A DNA stretch of 64,000 nt from Bradyrhizobium sp. SRL28 (GCF_018596315.1 NZ_JAHEAG010000004.1:372001-436000); one strand, 5' to 3'; counted from the first letter of the stretch, positions 33,567-43,675 are shown. The notes: generated by a model from the letters alone, not told the origin. Numbers and translations: made by a program.

Positions 33567-33753
33567 CATGAGAGGCAAGACACCGTACGGGGGGTGGTTA
33601 TTTCAAGGCTGTGCCCGTTAGTCTGCGGTCGGCATAAAAAGGTTCGCTGATACCAAAACACCGACGGCAGGGGACGCCTTCTGCGAGTTCCGACGGCCGA
33701 AAAATATTGAGCAACAAAACGCTGTCAAGCGTCCGCGACGAGACCACGTAAAT

Positions 33754-34251
33754 CTACCGGGCGAATTCCGCAAATACCCGCGCTACCATCCGGTACACGT
33801 CGCGCCGGAACGGAACCACGAGGTCGGCGACTTGGTCGAGCCGCTCCCAGCGCCACGAATCGAATTCGGCCGGCTGGCCGTTGCGCGGCGTCAGTGGGTC
33901 GATCTCGTCGTCGCTGCCGGTGAACCGCAGCGCGAACCATTTTTGCCGCTGGCCGCGGAAATGGGCGAGGCGATGGGTGGACGGACCGTCATAGGCCGGA
34001 AAGTCATATTTTATCCAATCGGTCTCGCCGAGATATTCGGCGCTGACCGCTCCGGTCTCTTCCCAGAGTTCCCGCATCATTGCGTCCCGCGGGTTCTCGT
34101 CGGCGTCGATGCCGCCCTGTGGCATCTGCCATTCGAGGCCGGGAAGAATGATTTCCGGTCCATCATCCCGGAAGCGGCGGCCGATCAGCACCTGGCCCGA
34201 GGTGTTGAACAGCGCGATTCCCACGTTGGGGCGATAGAGTTTGTCGGACAT
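33754..34251 (-). CDS. rppH: RNA pyrophosphohydrolase (Nudix), RppH copy 1
   Basis: This is a 165-residue Nudix hydrolase that removes pyrophosphate from the 5' end of mRNA and so starts decay. It opens KLYRPNVGIALFNTSGQVLIG. The Nudix box is [37 protein letters not shown] and AEFDSWRWERL are RppH-specific blocks. A second, clearly paralogous gene lies 192 bases upstream. The two proteins differ widely, so one may have a different substrate, for example dinucleoside polyphosphates. Confidence 0.9.
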   Translation of the reverse strand: MSDKLYRPNVGIALFNTSGQVLIGRRFRDDGPEIILPGLEWQMPQGGIDADENPRDAMMRELWEETGAVSAEYLGETDWIKYDFPAYDGPSTHRLAHFRGQRQKWFALRFTGSDDEIDPLTPRNGQPAEFDSWRWERLDQVADLVVPFRRDVYRMVARVFAEFAR

Positions 34252-34443
34252 GGCGTTTAAGGGGGTACCGGACAGCGCAACTTGAAAAGAAAACTAGAGC
34301 AGGATGAGGCTAGGTTGGGGCGTGATGACGGACCATCTCGTGTCCCGGACGCAAGCGGCGTAAGCGCTGCGAGCTGGGGCCCATTCTACTTTGCATGGGG
34401 TTGTTTTCGCGATTTTCCGTCATTCGACCCCAACCGATCCGGC

Positions 34444-34950
34444 CTAGCCGCCCGCGAGGCTGGAGAATTCCTTGACCACGCGTTCGTAGACCGGCCGCTT
34501 GAACGGAACGATCAGGTTCGGGAGATTCTTCATCGGCTCCCAGCGCCAGTTCACGAACTCGGCCTTGTGTCCGCCGCCGCCGGGACTTGAGACGTTGATT
34601 TCGGCGTCCTTGCCGGTAAAGCGCACCGCGAACCATTTCTGCCGTTGCCCGCGGTATCGGCCCTTCCAGGCGCGGCCGGCCACCGTGCGTGGAATGTCGT
34701 AGATCAACCAATCCGGGACTTCGCCGAGTTTTTCCACCGAGCGGACGCTGGTTTCCTCGTAAAGCTCGCGCTTCGCGGCCTCCCAGGTGTCCTCGCCGGG
34801 ATCGACGCCGCCCTGCGGCATCTGCCAGACGTGGGTTTCATCGACATGTTCGATGCCGCCGGCGCGGCGGCCAATGAAGACCAGCCCGGCCGCATTGATC
34901 AGCATCATGCCGACGCAGGTCCGGTAAGGCAGGTCCTCGTAGCGCGCCAT
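34444..34950 (-). CDS. rppH: RNA pyrophosphohydrolase (Nudix), RppH copy 2
   Basis: This 168-residue paralogue of the adjacent gene starts at [20 protein letters not shown]. The Nudix box is [23 protein letters not shown], followed by [22 protein letters not shown] and [21 protein letters not shown]. An in-frame ATG three codons upstream is possible. It lies between the polysaccharide deacetylase gene and RppH copy 1, on the same strand. Alphaproteobacteria often have one RppH in this place; the tandem pair suggests duplication and divergence. Confidence 0.9.
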   Translation of the reverse strand: MARYEDLPYRTCVGMMLINAAGLVFIGRRAGGIEHVDETHVWQMPQGGVDPGEDTWEAAKRELYEETSVRSVEKLGEVPDWLIYDIPRTVAGRAWKGRYRGQRQKWFAVRFTGKDAEINVSSPGGGGHKAEFVNWRWEPMKNLPNLIVPFKRPVYERVVKEFSSLAGG

Positions 34951-35046
34951 GTCCCTCACGGTTCCTTTGCCTGCATCAAGTCCACTCGCAATCGGTCGGT
35001 CCGGCGCAATCCGGGAAAGTCCGGATCGCCGCCATCAGCTTGATCT

Positions 35047-36240
35047 CTAGCCTGATTTTGATTTCAGCATCGCCGTTGTCAATGGCACAAGCATGATGCC
35101 GCGGCTGTCGAGCGTCTTGATCCAGGCGGCAAGCCGCTCGATCGAAATCGGGAGCGCCGAGGCGATGCCGACGGCCAGCCCGCGCTCCTTGGCGAGCGTC
35201 TCCAGCTTGACCAGTGTTCGGTCGATCTCGGCCGAGGTCGGCACGGCATCGATGGTGAAATCGGCCTTGGCGAAGGGCATCGATTGGGCCGCGGTCAGGG
35301 ACAGCGCGGCGCTGCGCGGCGAGGAGCCGTCATCGAGATAGCCGAGGCCGCGCTTGGCCGCCTCGCGGATGATCGGCTGCATCACGGTGTCGGTCGCGGT
35401 GAAACGTGCACCCATGAAATTGGCGATCCCCGCATAGCCCTGGAAACGGCTGAGGTGCCAGTACAGCCGGTCGATGTTCTGCTCGGGCGTCAGCGTCGTG
35501 AGCAGGGTCTGCGGGCCGGGGTCATTGTCGGGATAGTCGAACGGCTCCATCGGAACCTGAAGCAGGATCTCGTGGCGCTGCGCTCGCGCCCGGTCGGCGA
35601 GCTTGGCGGGGTCTGCTCCGTAAGGGGTGAATGCCAGCGTCACGGCCGGCGGCAGCTTCATGATGGCATCGGCCGTCTTGGCGGCACCGACACCGAGCCC
35701 GCCGACGACGATGGCAACGACAGGCATCTTGGCGGCCTTGGTGCGGTCGGCGTCGGCCGCATAGACCGTGAAGGGTTTTAGGCCGTCGGCAACCACCGGG
35801 ATCATGCCGTAGCGCGACTTTTCCAAAAGGCGCGGATCGATGCCGGTCATCGCCGCCGCCGGCGCAGGCTCGGTGCCGGTCTTGTCGGCGGCATCGCTGC
35901 CGATCACGACGTCCTGGCGCTTGCCGCTGGAGCCGTCGATGATGGTGACGGTCTTGCTGTCGCCGCTTGGAGCCTGCTGCGCGGATTTCGCGGCCTGTTC
36001 GGGATGGCCGGAGGCGGCTGCCGGCTTTTCGTCCGCCGGCTTGCGCAGCGCGATACGGGCGACCGGCTCGCCGCCGAACGGGTTGTCGGTGAAAAGGGCT
36101 ATGGTGAGGAAAGCGACCAGGAACAGGCCGAGCAGCACAGCCAGCGCCTGCATCGCAGTGAAGGGCAGCCGAAACCGGCGCTTCTGGCGCTCTGTCTTCT
36201 GTCCGAGCGGCGTGCTCAGATCGTCGGTCATTTCCGTCAT
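35047..36240 (-). CDS. divergent polysaccharide deacetylase (YibQ/DUF610 type)
   Basis: This 397-residue protein has one N-terminal membrane anchor (MQALAVLLGLFLVAFLTIALF). A Pro/Ala/Lys-rich linker follows, then a deacetylase-like barrel with VAIVVGGLGVGAAKTADAIMKLP, VTLAFTPYGAD, EILLQVPMEPFDYPDNDPGP, YAGIANFMGARFTA and LGYLDDGSS. It lacks the classical HxxH metal motif of NodB-type enzymes, as usual for the divergent family. E. coli yibQ sits next to envC; here the order is envC-ctpA-this gene, supporting an envelope or septum role. The start at 36240 is supported by a strong ggggagg site. Confidence 0.85.
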   Translation of the reverse strand: MTEMTDDLSTPLGQKTERQKRRFRLPFTAMQALAVLLGLFLVAFLTIALFTDNPFGGEPVARIALRKPADEKPAAASGHPEQAAKSAQQAPSGDSKTVTIIDGSSGKRQDVVIGSDAADKTGTEPAPAAAMTGIDPRLLEKSRYGMIPVVADGLKPFTVYAADADRTKAAKMPVVAIVVGGLGVGAAKTADAIMKLPPAVTLAFTPYGADPAKLADRARAQRHEILLQVPMEPFDYPDNDPGPQTLLTTLTPEQNIDRLYWHLSRFQGYAGIANFMGARFTATDTVMQPIIREAAKRGLGYLDDGSSPRSAALSLTAAQSMPFAKADFTIDAVPTSAEIDRTLVKLETLAKERGLAVGIASALPISIERLAAWIKTLDSRGIMLVPLTTAMLKSKSG

Positions 36241-36374
36241 GGACCTCCCCGAATCACCGGGGCCGACGATACCACGGCGGGGCAGGGCCACGGCAGTTCC
36301 GCCGCGGTCGTCCTCGTCTTGGTCGGAATCTTTGGCCCGAAGCGCAGGTGCGCCTGGCTATTCCGCCGCCCAGC

Positions 36375-36405
36375 AAAAAGGGCGACCCGAAGGCCGCCCT
36401 TTTTT
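36375..36405 (-). terminator. terminator after ctpA
   Basis: The stem aaaagggcg / cgccctttttt has T-rich flanks on both strands. It separates ctpA from the downstream deacetylase gene. Confidence 0.65.
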
Positions 36406-36430
36406 CGAATACTGTGGCCGGTGGAGCCGA

Positions 36431-37789
36431 TCAGTTCGCGGCCTTGGTGGCCGGCTTGTCGATCGCCGCCTTGTCGCCGGTGGCCGGTGCTGCGGTCGCG
36501 GTCGACTTGATGCCGTGCAGCAGGTCGGCCGCGGTCTTCAGCGCCTTGTCGTCCTTGGCGTCCGGCGGCACGTAGGATTGCGAGCCGGTCTTCTCGTCGC
36601 CGTCGTTCTTAAGATGACCGCGCAGCGAGGCCTCGCCCTTGGTGTCGGTACGCGACTTCAACTCGTCCGGCACGTCCTGCAGCACCTCGATGTCGGGCAC
36701 GATGCCCTTGGCCTGGATCGACTTGCCCGACGGCGTGTAATAGCGCGCGGTGGTGAGCCGCAGCGCGCCGTTGCCGCTGCCGAGCGGGATGATGGTCTGC
36801 ACCGAACCCTTGCCGAACGAGCGCGTCCCGACCAGCGTGGCCCGCTTGTGGTCCTGCAGCGCGCCGGCGACGATTTCGGAGGCCGAGGCCGAGCCGCCGT
36901 TGACCAGCACGATGATCGGCTTGCCCTTGGTAAGGTCGCCCGTATGCGCCGCGCGGCGCTGGGTTTCCTCGGCATTGCGGCCGCGGGTCGAGACGATCTC
37001 GCCGCGCTCCAGGAAGGTGTCGGAAACGGTGACCGCTTCCTCCAGCAAGCCGCCCGGATTGTTTCGGAGGTCGATGATGTAGCCCTTCAGCTTGTCGCCG
37101 ATCTGGTTCGAGAGGTTGCCGATCTCGCGCTTCAAGCCCTCGGTGGTCTGCTCGTTGAAGGTGGTGACGCGGATATAGGCGATGTCGTCCTGTTCGACGC
37201 GGGCGCGCACCGAGCGGACGCGGATATTGTCGCGCACCAGGGTGACTTCGATCGGATTGTCCTGGCCCTTGCGGATGATCTTGAGTCGGATCTTGGTGTT
37301 GACAGGTCCGCGCATCTTCTCGACCGCCTGGTTGAGGGTGAGACCCTGCACGGCTTCGTCGTCGAGATTGGTGATGATGTCGTTGGCCATGATGCCGGCC
37401 TTCGACGCCGGGGTGTCGTCGATTGGCGAGACAACCTTGATCAGGCCGTCTTCCATCGTGACTTCGATGCCGAGCCCGCCGAATTCACCGCGGGTCTGCA
37501 CCTGCATGTCGCGAAAACTCTTCGCGTCCATGTAGCTCGAATGCGGATCGAGCCCGGCCAGCATGCCCGAGATCGCGGACTCGACCAGCTTGGAATCGTC
37601 CGGCTTCTCGACATAGTCGCTGCGCACACGCTCGAACACGTCGCCGAACAGATTGAGCTGGCGGTAGGTGTCGGAGGTTGCCGCACGCGCACTCGATCCC
37701 ATCAGCACGGAACGAGGCTGCGTAACGAAGAGCGTCAAAGCCGCACCGGTGGCGGCGCTGAGAAGAATTACAGAAGTCTTGCGCATCAT
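36431..37789 (-). CDS. ctpA: carboxyl-terminal processing protease, S41 family
   Basis: This 452-residue periplasmic serine protease trims proteins and cell-wall enzymes at their C termini. It has a signal peptide (VILLSAATGAALTLFVTQP), a PDZ domain (GGLGIEVTMEDGLIKVVSPID), and the S41 core. The catalytic Ser lies in VNGGSASASEIVAGAL and the catalytic Lys in GTRSFGKGSVQTI. The length is typical. Its start overlaps the envC stop by four bases, indicating coupled expression with the hydrolase activator. Confidence 0.93.
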   Translation of the reverse strand: MMRKTSVILLSAATGAALTLFVTQPRSVLMGSSARAATSDTYRQLNLFGDVFERVRSDYVEKPDDSKLVESAISGMLAGLDPHSSYMDAKSFRDMQVQTRGEFGGLGIEVTMEDGLIKVVSPIDDTPASKAGIMANDIITNLDDEAVQGLTLNQAVEKMRGPVNTKIRLKIIRKGQDNPIEVTLVRDNIRVRSVRARVEQDDIAYIRVTTFNEQTTEGLKREIGNLSNQIGDKLKGYIIDLRNNPGGLLEEAVTVSDTFLERGEIVSTRGRNAEETQRRAAHTGDLTKGKPIIVLVNGGSASASEIVAGALQDHKRATLVGTRSFGKGSVQTIIPLGSGNGALRLTTARYYTPSGKSIQAKGIVPDIEVLQDVPDELKSRTDTKGEASLRGHLKNDGDEKTGSQSYVPPDAKDDKALKTAADLLHGIKSTATAAPATGDKAAIDKPATKAAN

Positions 37790-39165
37790 CCGCGAACCTT
37801 TTCGCCTTCGTTAGCGGCCCACCATGGGCCTGAGTCGATTGGAGTGCCGTCCTTACGGAACTCGACGTACAGCACCGGCTGGCTCGCGGTCGTCGCGAGA
37901 ATGGATGCAACCTGGGACGTCGTCCCCATGGTCGCGACCGGCTCTCCCGTAAGTACAAACTGGCCGATGTTTACCGAAATGCGCTCCATCCCGGCGATCA
38001 GGACATGATACCCGCCCCCGGCATTGAGGATCAAGAGTTGTCCGTAGCTGCGGAAGGGCCCGGCGTAAACAACCCAGCCGTCACACGGTGTTGTGACCTG
38101 AGCCCCGGCCTTACTTGCCAAGGAAATGCCTTTTTCTACGCCACCAGCACCGTCGGAACCGCCAAAATCGCGAATCTTGCGGCCATTGACCGGAAAAGCG
38201 AACAGCCCCTTGGCGGAGGCAAAGGCGACCGCAGGGCTTAATCGAGCGGGATCTTTCAGTGCCCCCAGGTTGGGCTTGCCGCCCGGGGCCGCCGGAGCGC
38301 CCTGCAGGCTGGCGGTTGCGGCCGCCTTGGCCGCACTCTTCAGGTCCTGCTCCATTTTCGTGATCAGACCTTGCAGGCCCTCGACCTGCCTGGACAGGTT
38401 GATGGCGCGCGCGCCCTCGGCCTCGACGTCCTTTTCGATCGCGCTCTGCTTGCGCTGCCGCTCTTCCACCAGCGCAGCCAGCCTGACAGAATCGTCCTTC
38501 AGCCTGTCGCGGTCCCGCGCCAGCACATCGCGCTCGGTGGCGATGGTCTTGCGCAAATTTACGAGCTCGCCGAGATCGGCGGCAAGTTTCTCCGCGCGTC
38601 CGCGCAGTTCGGGGACGACCGATCCGAGCAGCATGGCGGTGCGCAGCGATTGCAGCGCGTCTTCGGGCCGCACCAGCAGCGCCGGCGGCGTGCGCCGGCC
38701 GGCGCGTTGCAGCGCCGCCAGCACCTCGACGATTTCGGTGCGGCGTGAATCGAGCGAAGCCCTGACGGCCTGTTCACGGCTGTCGAGCGGGCGCAGCCGG
38801 CCCTCGGTCTCGCCGATGCGGGTCTCGACGCTGCGGACCTGGGTTGCGATTTCGATCAGTTGCTGGTTGAGCTTGGAGCGGTCCTGGCCGATCGCAGCGA
38901 TATCGGCCTTTAGCTTTTGTTGCAGTTCGGCCGCCTTGCGCTGCTGCTCGCGCGTGGCCTCCAGTTCCTCCTCGCGCTGCTTGATGGCATCGGGGGAAAC
39001 GGCCGTCGCCTGCTTTGCGGGTGCGGCGGATTGCGCTAGCGCCGGCGAAAGCGATGCCGTGGCGAAGCTCGCGGAAAGCAGCAGCAGGGAAAGCAAGACA
39101 GCCGACATCAGCGGCCTGCCGCGGCCGGCGGTGTCGAATGAGTGAATGTCCCGCGTTGAATGCAT
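37786..39165 (-). CDS. envC: murein hydrolase activator, EnvC-like with degenerate LytM domain
   Basis: This 459-residue exported protein has a signal peptide (MSAVLLSLLLLSASFATASL), a long coiled coil (about residues 60-300, for example EELEATREQQRKAAELQQKL) and a C-terminal M23/LytM-like domain. The zinc ligands are missing. The usual HxxxD stretch reads EKGISLA, and the HxH stretch reads VLYVEFRKDG without His. The domain therefore likely activates amidases instead of cutting peptidoglycan, as E. coli EnvC does. The start at 39165 or the in-frame ATG at 39108 are both possible. It is coupled to ctpA. Confidence 0.88.
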   Translation of the reverse strand: MHSTRDIHSFDTAGRGRPLMSAVLLSLLLLSASFATASLSPALAQSAAPAKQATAVSPDAIKQREEELEATREQQRKAAELQQKLKADIAAIGQDRSKLNQQLIEIATQVRSVETRIGETEGRLRPLDSREQAVRASLDSRRTEIVEVLAALQRAGRRTPPALLVRPEDALQSLRTAMLLGSVVPELRGRAEKLAADLGELVNLRKTIATERDVLARDRDRLKDDSVRLAALVEERQRKQSAIEKDVEAEGARAINLSRQVEGLQGLITKMEQDLKSAAKAAATASLQGAPAAPGGKPNLGALKDPARLSPAVAFASAKGLFAFPVNGRKIRDFGGSDGAGGVEKGISLASKAGAQVTTPCDGWVVYAGPFRSYGQLLILNAGGGYHVLIAGMERISVNIGQFVLTGEPVATMGTTSQVASILATTASQPVLYVEFRKDGTPIDSGPWWAANEGEKVRG

Positions 39166-39204
39166 CCGGTTTATTCGGTGTTATCTGTATTCACGTCACC
39201 GTGC

Positions 39205-39687
39205 CTAGGCGCGATGGTAGGGGTGGCCGGCCAGAATGGTCGCGGCCCGGTAAATCTGTTCAAGGAGCATGACGCGAACCATTTGATGCGGCCAGGTCGC
39301 CGAGCCGAACGCAATGCGTAATTTAGCCTTGCGCTGCAAATCGGGCGAAAGTCCGTCCGCGCCCCCGATCGCGAAAATTGTGTTGGCGATCCCCTCATCC
39401 CGCCACTGGCCAAGCTGCCGGGCGAAGGTCGCGCTGTCGATGCTCTTGCCGTGCTCGTCCAGCGCCACCAGCACGGATTTCTCCGGTATTGCCGCGGCAA
39501 TCGCCGCGGCTTCCTCCGAGATCCGGGTCGCGGTATCGCGCGCGCGGCTTTCCGGAATTTCATGAATCGCCAGGCCGCGAAAGCCGAGCTTGCGGCCGAT
39601 GTCCTCGAAGCGCTCGCGATAGCGTTCGGCCAGTTCCTGCTCCGGGCCCTGCTTCAGCCGGCCGATTGAGACCACGACAAGGCGCAT
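39205..39687 (-). CDS. rlmH: 23S rRNA pseudouridine-1915 N3-methyltransferase
   Basis: This 160-residue SPOUT methyltransferase modifies 23S rRNA helix 69. It opens MRLVVVSIGRLKQGPEQELAERY, and contains FAIGGADGLSPDLQ and the knot region RIAFGSATWPHQMVRVMLLEQIYRAA. I chose the ATG at 39687 because homologues begin there. It lies just downstream of rsfS, the usual pairing of two late ribosome-related genes. Confidence 0.95.
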   Translation of the reverse strand: MRLVVVSIGRLKQGPEQELAERYRERFEDIGRKLGFRGLAIHEIPESRARDTATRISEEAAAIAAAIPEKSVLVALDEHGKSIDSATFARQLGQWRDEGIANTIFAIGGADGLSPDLQRKAKLRIAFGSATWPHQMVRVMLLEQIYRAATILAGHPYHRA

Positions 39688-39783
39688 GAATGCTGTTTCT
39701 GGCGTGCACTTTCCGGCACGCGCGCTTTTAAGCGCGCGCAAGCAGACTACACGCGCCTCAGCCGATTCGCATCGGCCGAAAGT

Positions 39784-40248
39784 TCAGATCGCTGCCGCCG
39801 CCGGGTTTTGCGTCCACAACCTTTCCAGATTGTAGAATTCGCGCACCTCGGGTCTGAACACGTGCACGACCACATCGCCGGAATCGATCAGCACCCAGTC
39901 GCAATTGGGCAAGCCCTCGACATGGATGTTCCTGATGCCGTTTTCCTTCAGGGCTTTCGTGACGTTTTCCGCGATCGCGCCGACATGCCGGTTAGCCCGG
40001 CCTGACGTGACGATCATGTAATCGGAAAAGGCGGATTTGCCGCGAAGGTCGATGGTGACCGTTTCTTCCGCCTTCATATCGTCGAGGCGGGAGAGGATCA
40101 TATTCAGCGTCTTGTCGGCGTCGGGTTGCGCCTTCAAGGCCGCAGCTTGTGTCGATGTTTTACGCGGGGTCTTGGCAGACTTGACAGGAGCCTTGCTGGG
40201 AACCTTGGGTAAAACAGACTTGGACTTGGACAATACAGATGTGGCCAG
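39784..40248 (-). CDS. rsfS: ribosome silencing factor RsfS
   Basis: This protein of about 154 residues binds uL14 and keeps 50S and 30S subunits apart under starvation. The family core runs from LNMILSRLDDMKAEETVTIDLRG through FSDYMIVTSGRANRHVGAIAENV to NCDWVLIDSGDVVVHVF and FYNLERLW. The N terminus is an Ala/Lys/Pro-rich extension. The start is unusual: no in-frame ATG or GTG precedes the core. A CTG at 40248 lies seven bases after AAAGGA, while a TTG at 40233 has no ribosome site. I chose CTG; TTG is the alternative. Confidence 0.85.
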   Translation of the reverse strand: MATSVLSKSKSVLPKVPSKAPVKSAKTPRKTSTQAAALKAQPDADKTLNMILSRLDDMKAEETVTIDLRGKSAFSDYMIVTSGRANRHVGAIAENVTKALKENGIRNIHVEGLPNCDWVLIDSGDVVVHVFRPEVREFYNLERLWTQNPAAAAI

Positions 40249-40369
40249 GGACCATTCCTTTCACTGTATCGCGAACGCCGAATCCCGGCGTACACGGACC
40301 ATATTAGGCATGTGGGGTTAATGGTTTCAATATTCCAGTGAATCCCACCTGCCGGTTCGAACTAAACTG

Positions 40370-40999
40370 TCACTTCTTTGCCTTCCAGCTCCCGTCCGGG
40401 TTCCGCAAGCCGGTCGACGACATGTCCAGTTTCAGGCCGGTGAGGAAAGCCCAGGCGGGAGCATGCTGATCGGCTAGCCGGGCCGCCTGATTCTCAGGCA
40501 GCCGATAGCGCGCCAAGGCCTGCGCGGCCGGTGCGGCAAGCGCCCGAAAACTCTGCGGCGGACGGTCGATCACCGCAATCGGCACCTCCGCGGCGATGCG
40601 CCGCCAGTTTTGCCAACGATGAAATTGCGCGAGATTGTCAGCGCCCATGATCCAGACGAAGTGCACGCCGGAAACGCGGCGGCGCAAATGGATGATCGTG
40701 TCCACAGTGTATCTGGTGCCGATGACAGCTTCGAGACAACTGACGTCGATGCGCGGATCGTCGGCGATATCAAGCGCGGCGTCGGCGCGTTCGGCAAGGC
40801 CATGCAGCCGGCCGTTATCCTTGAGCGGATTGCCCGGCGTCAACAGCCACCAGACGCGATCGAGCTTCAGGCGCTTGATCGCAAACAGGCTGATGGCGCG
40901 ATGCGCCGCGTGCGGCGGATTGAACGAGCCGCCGAGCAGGCCGATGCGCATGCCTTTGGTATGGAAGGGGATGGCTTGCGCGGCGGATTGCGATTGCAT
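40370..40999 (-). CDS. nadD: nicotinate-nucleotide adenylyltransferase
   Basis: This enzyme adenylates nicotinate mononucleotide in NAD synthesis. The nucleotidyltransferase motif is [20 protein letters not shown], and the C-terminal STGLRN stands in for the ISSTxIR motif. [13 protein letters not shown] and [17 protein letters not shown] are family blocks. An ATG at 40999 fits best; a GTG at 41020 would lie 10 bases after proA. It sits between proA and rsfS in the standard alphaproteobacterial order. Confidence 0.92.
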   Translation of the reverse strand: MQSQSAAQAIPFHTKGMRIGLLGGSFNPPHAAHRAISLFAIKRLKLDRVWWLLTPGNPLKDNGRLHGLAERADAALDIADDPRIDVSCLEAVIGTRYTVDTIIHLRRRVSGVHFVWIMGADNLAQFHRWQNWRRIAAEVPIAVIDRPPQSFRALAAPAAQALARYRLPENQAARLADQHAPAWAFLTGLKLDMSSTGLRNPDGSWKAKK

Positions 41000-41030
41000 C
41001 AGCCGGGTCACCGCGTGCACGGGCTAGCGT

Positions 41031-42323
41031 TCACGGCCGCGTCTGCCCGGTGCCGTGAACGCGATATTTGAAACTCGTCAGTTGCTCGGCTCCGACCGGC
41101 CCGCGGGCGTGGAATTTGCCGGTGGCAATCCCGATCTCGGCGCCGAAACCGAACTCGCCGCCGTCGGCGAACTGCGTCGATGCGTTGTGCAGCACGATCG
41201 CGGAATCGACCTCGCTGAGGAATTTCTCCGCAGCCTTCGCATCCTCCGCCACGATCGCGTCGGTGTGGCGCGAGCCGTGATCATGGATATGCGCGATCGC
41301 AGCATCCACGCCGTCGACAACGCGCGCGGCGATGACGGCGTCGAGATACTCGGTGTCCCAGTCCTCGTCGGATGCAGGCTTCACGCGCGTATCGATCTTC
41401 TGGACGGTCGCGTCGCCACGCACCTCGCAGCCGGAGTCGATCAGCATCTCGACCAGCGGCTTCAGCGCGGTCGCCGCAGCCGCGCGATCGATCAGCAGGG
41501 TTTCGGCCGCACCGCAGACGCCGGTCCGGCGCATCTTGGCGTTCAGCACGATCGACATTGCCATATCCAGATTGGCGGATCGATCGACATAGACGTGGTT
41601 GACGCCCTCGAGATGCGCAAACACCGGTACGCGCGCTTCCGCCTCGACGCGTGCGACCAGGCTCTTGCCGCCGCGCGGGACGATCACGTCGATGCCGCCA
41701 CCCAGTCCTCCGAGCATCAGCCCGACCGCCGCGCGGTCGCGCGTCGGCACCAGCGTGATCGCAGCTTCCGGCAGGCCGACTTCGCGCAGGCCTTGCGCGA
41801 GGGCTTCGTGGATGGCGCGGCACGAACGAAAACTGTCGGAGCCGCCACGCAGGATCACGGCGTTGCCGGACTTCAGGCACAGCACGCCGGCATCAGCGGC
41901 GACATTGGGACGGCTCTCGAAGATCACGCCGATGACGCCGAGCGGCACGCGCACGCGCTCGATAGTCATGCCGTTCGGCCGCTGCCAGCTCTCGGTGACG
42001 GTGCCGACCGGATCGGGAATGCTGCGCACGGTCGCAACGCCGTCAGCCATGGAATCGATCCGGGCCGGCGTCAGCGTCAGGCGGTCGATGAAGGCAGAGG
42101 TCGCGCCGCCGGCGCGGACTTCCGCCACGTCCTCGGCATTGGCCGCGAGGATCTTTGTCGCACTGGCGCGGATTGCCCGCTCGATCGCCTCCAGCGCCCG
42201 GTCCTTCTGCTCCGGCGGCGCCAGCGCCAGCACCCGCGCAGCGGCGCGGGCGTGGGTGGCGAGGTCGGTCATCAAAGCGGGCAGATCGGCGTTGCCGTCG
42301 ATTGCCTTGAGAGGCGCGGTCAT
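41031..42323 (-). CDS. proA: gamma-glutamyl phosphate reductase
   Basis: This is a 430-residue aldehyde-dehydrogenase-fold enzyme, the second step of proline synthesis from glutamate. The catalytic Cys lies in [13 protein letters not shown]. Other conserved parts are [18 protein letters not shown] and [17 protein letters not shown] chose the ATG at 42323 ([14 protein letters not shown]) as the family start; 13 more codons are open upstream. proB lies directly upstream on the same strand. Confidence 0.95.
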   Translation of the reverse strand: MTAPLKAIDGNADLPALMTDLATHARAAARVLALAPPEQKDRALEAIERAIRASATKILAANAEDVAEVRAGGATSAFIDRLTLTPARIDSMADGVATVRSIPDPVGTVTESWQRPNGMTIERVRVPLGVIGVIFESRPNVAADAGVLCLKSGNAVILRGGSDSFRSCRAIHEALAQGLREVGLPEAAITLVPTRDRAAVGLMLGGLGGGIDVIVPRGGKSLVARVEAEARVPVFAHLEGVNHVYVDRSANLDMAMSIVLNAKMRRTGVCGAAETLLIDRAAAATALKPLVEMLIDSGCEVRGDATVQKIDTRVKPASDEDWDTEYLDAVIAARVVDGVDAAIAHIHDHGSRHTDAIVAEDAKAAEKFLSEVDSAIVLHNASTQFADGGEFGFGAEIGIATGKFHARGPVGAEQLTSFKYRVHGTGQTRP

Positions 42324-42439
42324 GGGAAGGCTCGTGGCTTGATTAAGGCCATGTCCTAGCACGGAAATCCTGCTTTTGCGAGGTCCGGAACCGGCATGGC
42401 TGGTTGGCGCTATCTGAAGCAGGCAGCTCGGCCAGTGGC

Positions 42440-43582
42440 CTACTTGGCTGGAATTGCCCCGGCCGGACCCACCACGAGGTCATCCCGGTGGATCATCTCG
42501 GCCCGCCCACTGATGCCGAGGATCGCCATCACGTCCGGCGACGAGCGGCCCTTGATCTTCTCGGCATCCTCGGCGTCGTAGGCGACGAGGCCGCGGCCGA
42601 TCTCGTGGGTGTCGGGGCCGCGCACCACAACCGCATCGCCGCGGGCGAACTGGCCCTCGATCCGGATCACGCCGGCCGGCAGTAGGCTTTTGCCTGCGCG
42701 CAGAGCTGCGACCGCGCCGGCATCGATGGTCAGTGTGCCTTTCGGCTCCAGCGAGCCTGCGATCCAGCGCTTTCGCGCGGTGACGGGGTTGGCCGGCGTC
42801 AGGAACCAGGTGCAGCGGCCGCCATCGGCAATCGCCTGCAGCGGATGCTCGATCTTGCCCGAGGCGATCAGCATATGCGTGCCTGACGTCGTCGCGATCT
42901 TCGCAGCCTCGATCTTGGTGAACATGCCGCCGCGCGACAATTCGGATTCAGCGGCGCCCGCCATGCCTTCGATCTCCGAGGTGACGGATTCGACGATCGG
43001 AATCAGTTTTGCGTTGGGATTGGCGCCGGGCGGCGCGTCATAGAGGCCATCGATGTCGGACAACAGGATCAGCAGATCGGCGCTCGCCATGGTGGCGACG
43101 CGCGCGGCGAGGCGATCATTGTCGCCGTAACGGATTTCGTTGGTGGCCACCGTGTCGTTCTCGTTGATCACGGGCACCGCGCGCCATTCGAGCAGTTTGC
43201 CAATCGTCGAGCGGGCATTGAGATAGCGGCGGCGCTCCTCGGTGTCCTGCAGCGTCACCAGGATCTGTCCGGCGCCGATGCCGTGATGGCCCAACACTTC
43301 CGACCAGATCCGCGCCAGTGCGATCTGCCCCACGGCGGCGGCGCCCTGGCTTTCCTCGAGCTTCAGCGGACCGCGCGGCAATTTCAGGCGGCTGCGACCG
43401 AGCGCAATCGAGCCGGATGAGACCACCAGCACGTCGCGGCCTTCGCCGTGTAGCTTGGCGATATCAGCGGCCAGCGCCGACAGCCACGCCGAGCGGACCT
43501 CGCCCGCATGGGAGTCGATCAGAAGCGAGGAGCCGACCTTGACGACGATGCGGCGAAAGTTTTTGAGCGCGGGGCGTTTCAT
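42440..43582 (-). CDS. proB: glutamate 5-kinase
   Basis: This 380-residue amino-acid kinase with a C-terminal PUA domain phosphorylates glutamate for proline synthesis. VVKVGSSLL is the phosphate loop; [17 protein letters not shown] and [17 protein letters not shown] are substrate-binding parts. The PUA domain begins near residue 275 ([24 protein letters not shown]). The start is the ATG at 43582. It lies between obgE and proA on one strand, an old and conserved linkage. Confidence 0.95.
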   Translation of the reverse strand: MKRPALKNFRRIVVKVGSSLLIDSHAGEVRSAWLSALAADIAKLHGEGRDVLVVSSGSIALGRSRLKLPRGPLKLEESQGAAAVGQIALARIWSEVLGHHGIGAGQILVTLQDTEERRRYLNARSTIGKLLEWRAVPVINENDTVATNEIRYGDNDRLAARVATMASADLLILLSDIDGLYDAPPGANPNAKLIPIVESVTSEIEGMAGAAESELSRGGMFTKIEAAKIATTSGTHMLIASGKIEHPLQAIADGGRCTWFLTPANPVTARKRWIAGSLEPKGTLTIDAGAVAALRAGKSLLPAGVIRIEGQFARGDAVVVRGPDTHEIGRGLVAYDAEDAEKIKGRSSPDVMAILGISGRAEMIHRDDLVVGPAGAIPAK

Positions 43583-43675
43583 GGAGGCGGTCGAATGATG
43601 CGGATGATCGGGAAGCAATACGCGCCAGTTCCCGGTTTTGGAAGTGGCGCGGCCGCGGCAAGGCTTAAGTTTGCA

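Noticed and set aside
35840..38008. 722-codon plus-strand frame
   Set aside because: It is antisense to the deacetylase and ctpA genes. It spans their boundary and has a low-complexity antisense composition.
41055..42359. 434-codon plus-strand frame
   Set aside because: It is antisense to proA, which is certain from its motifs.
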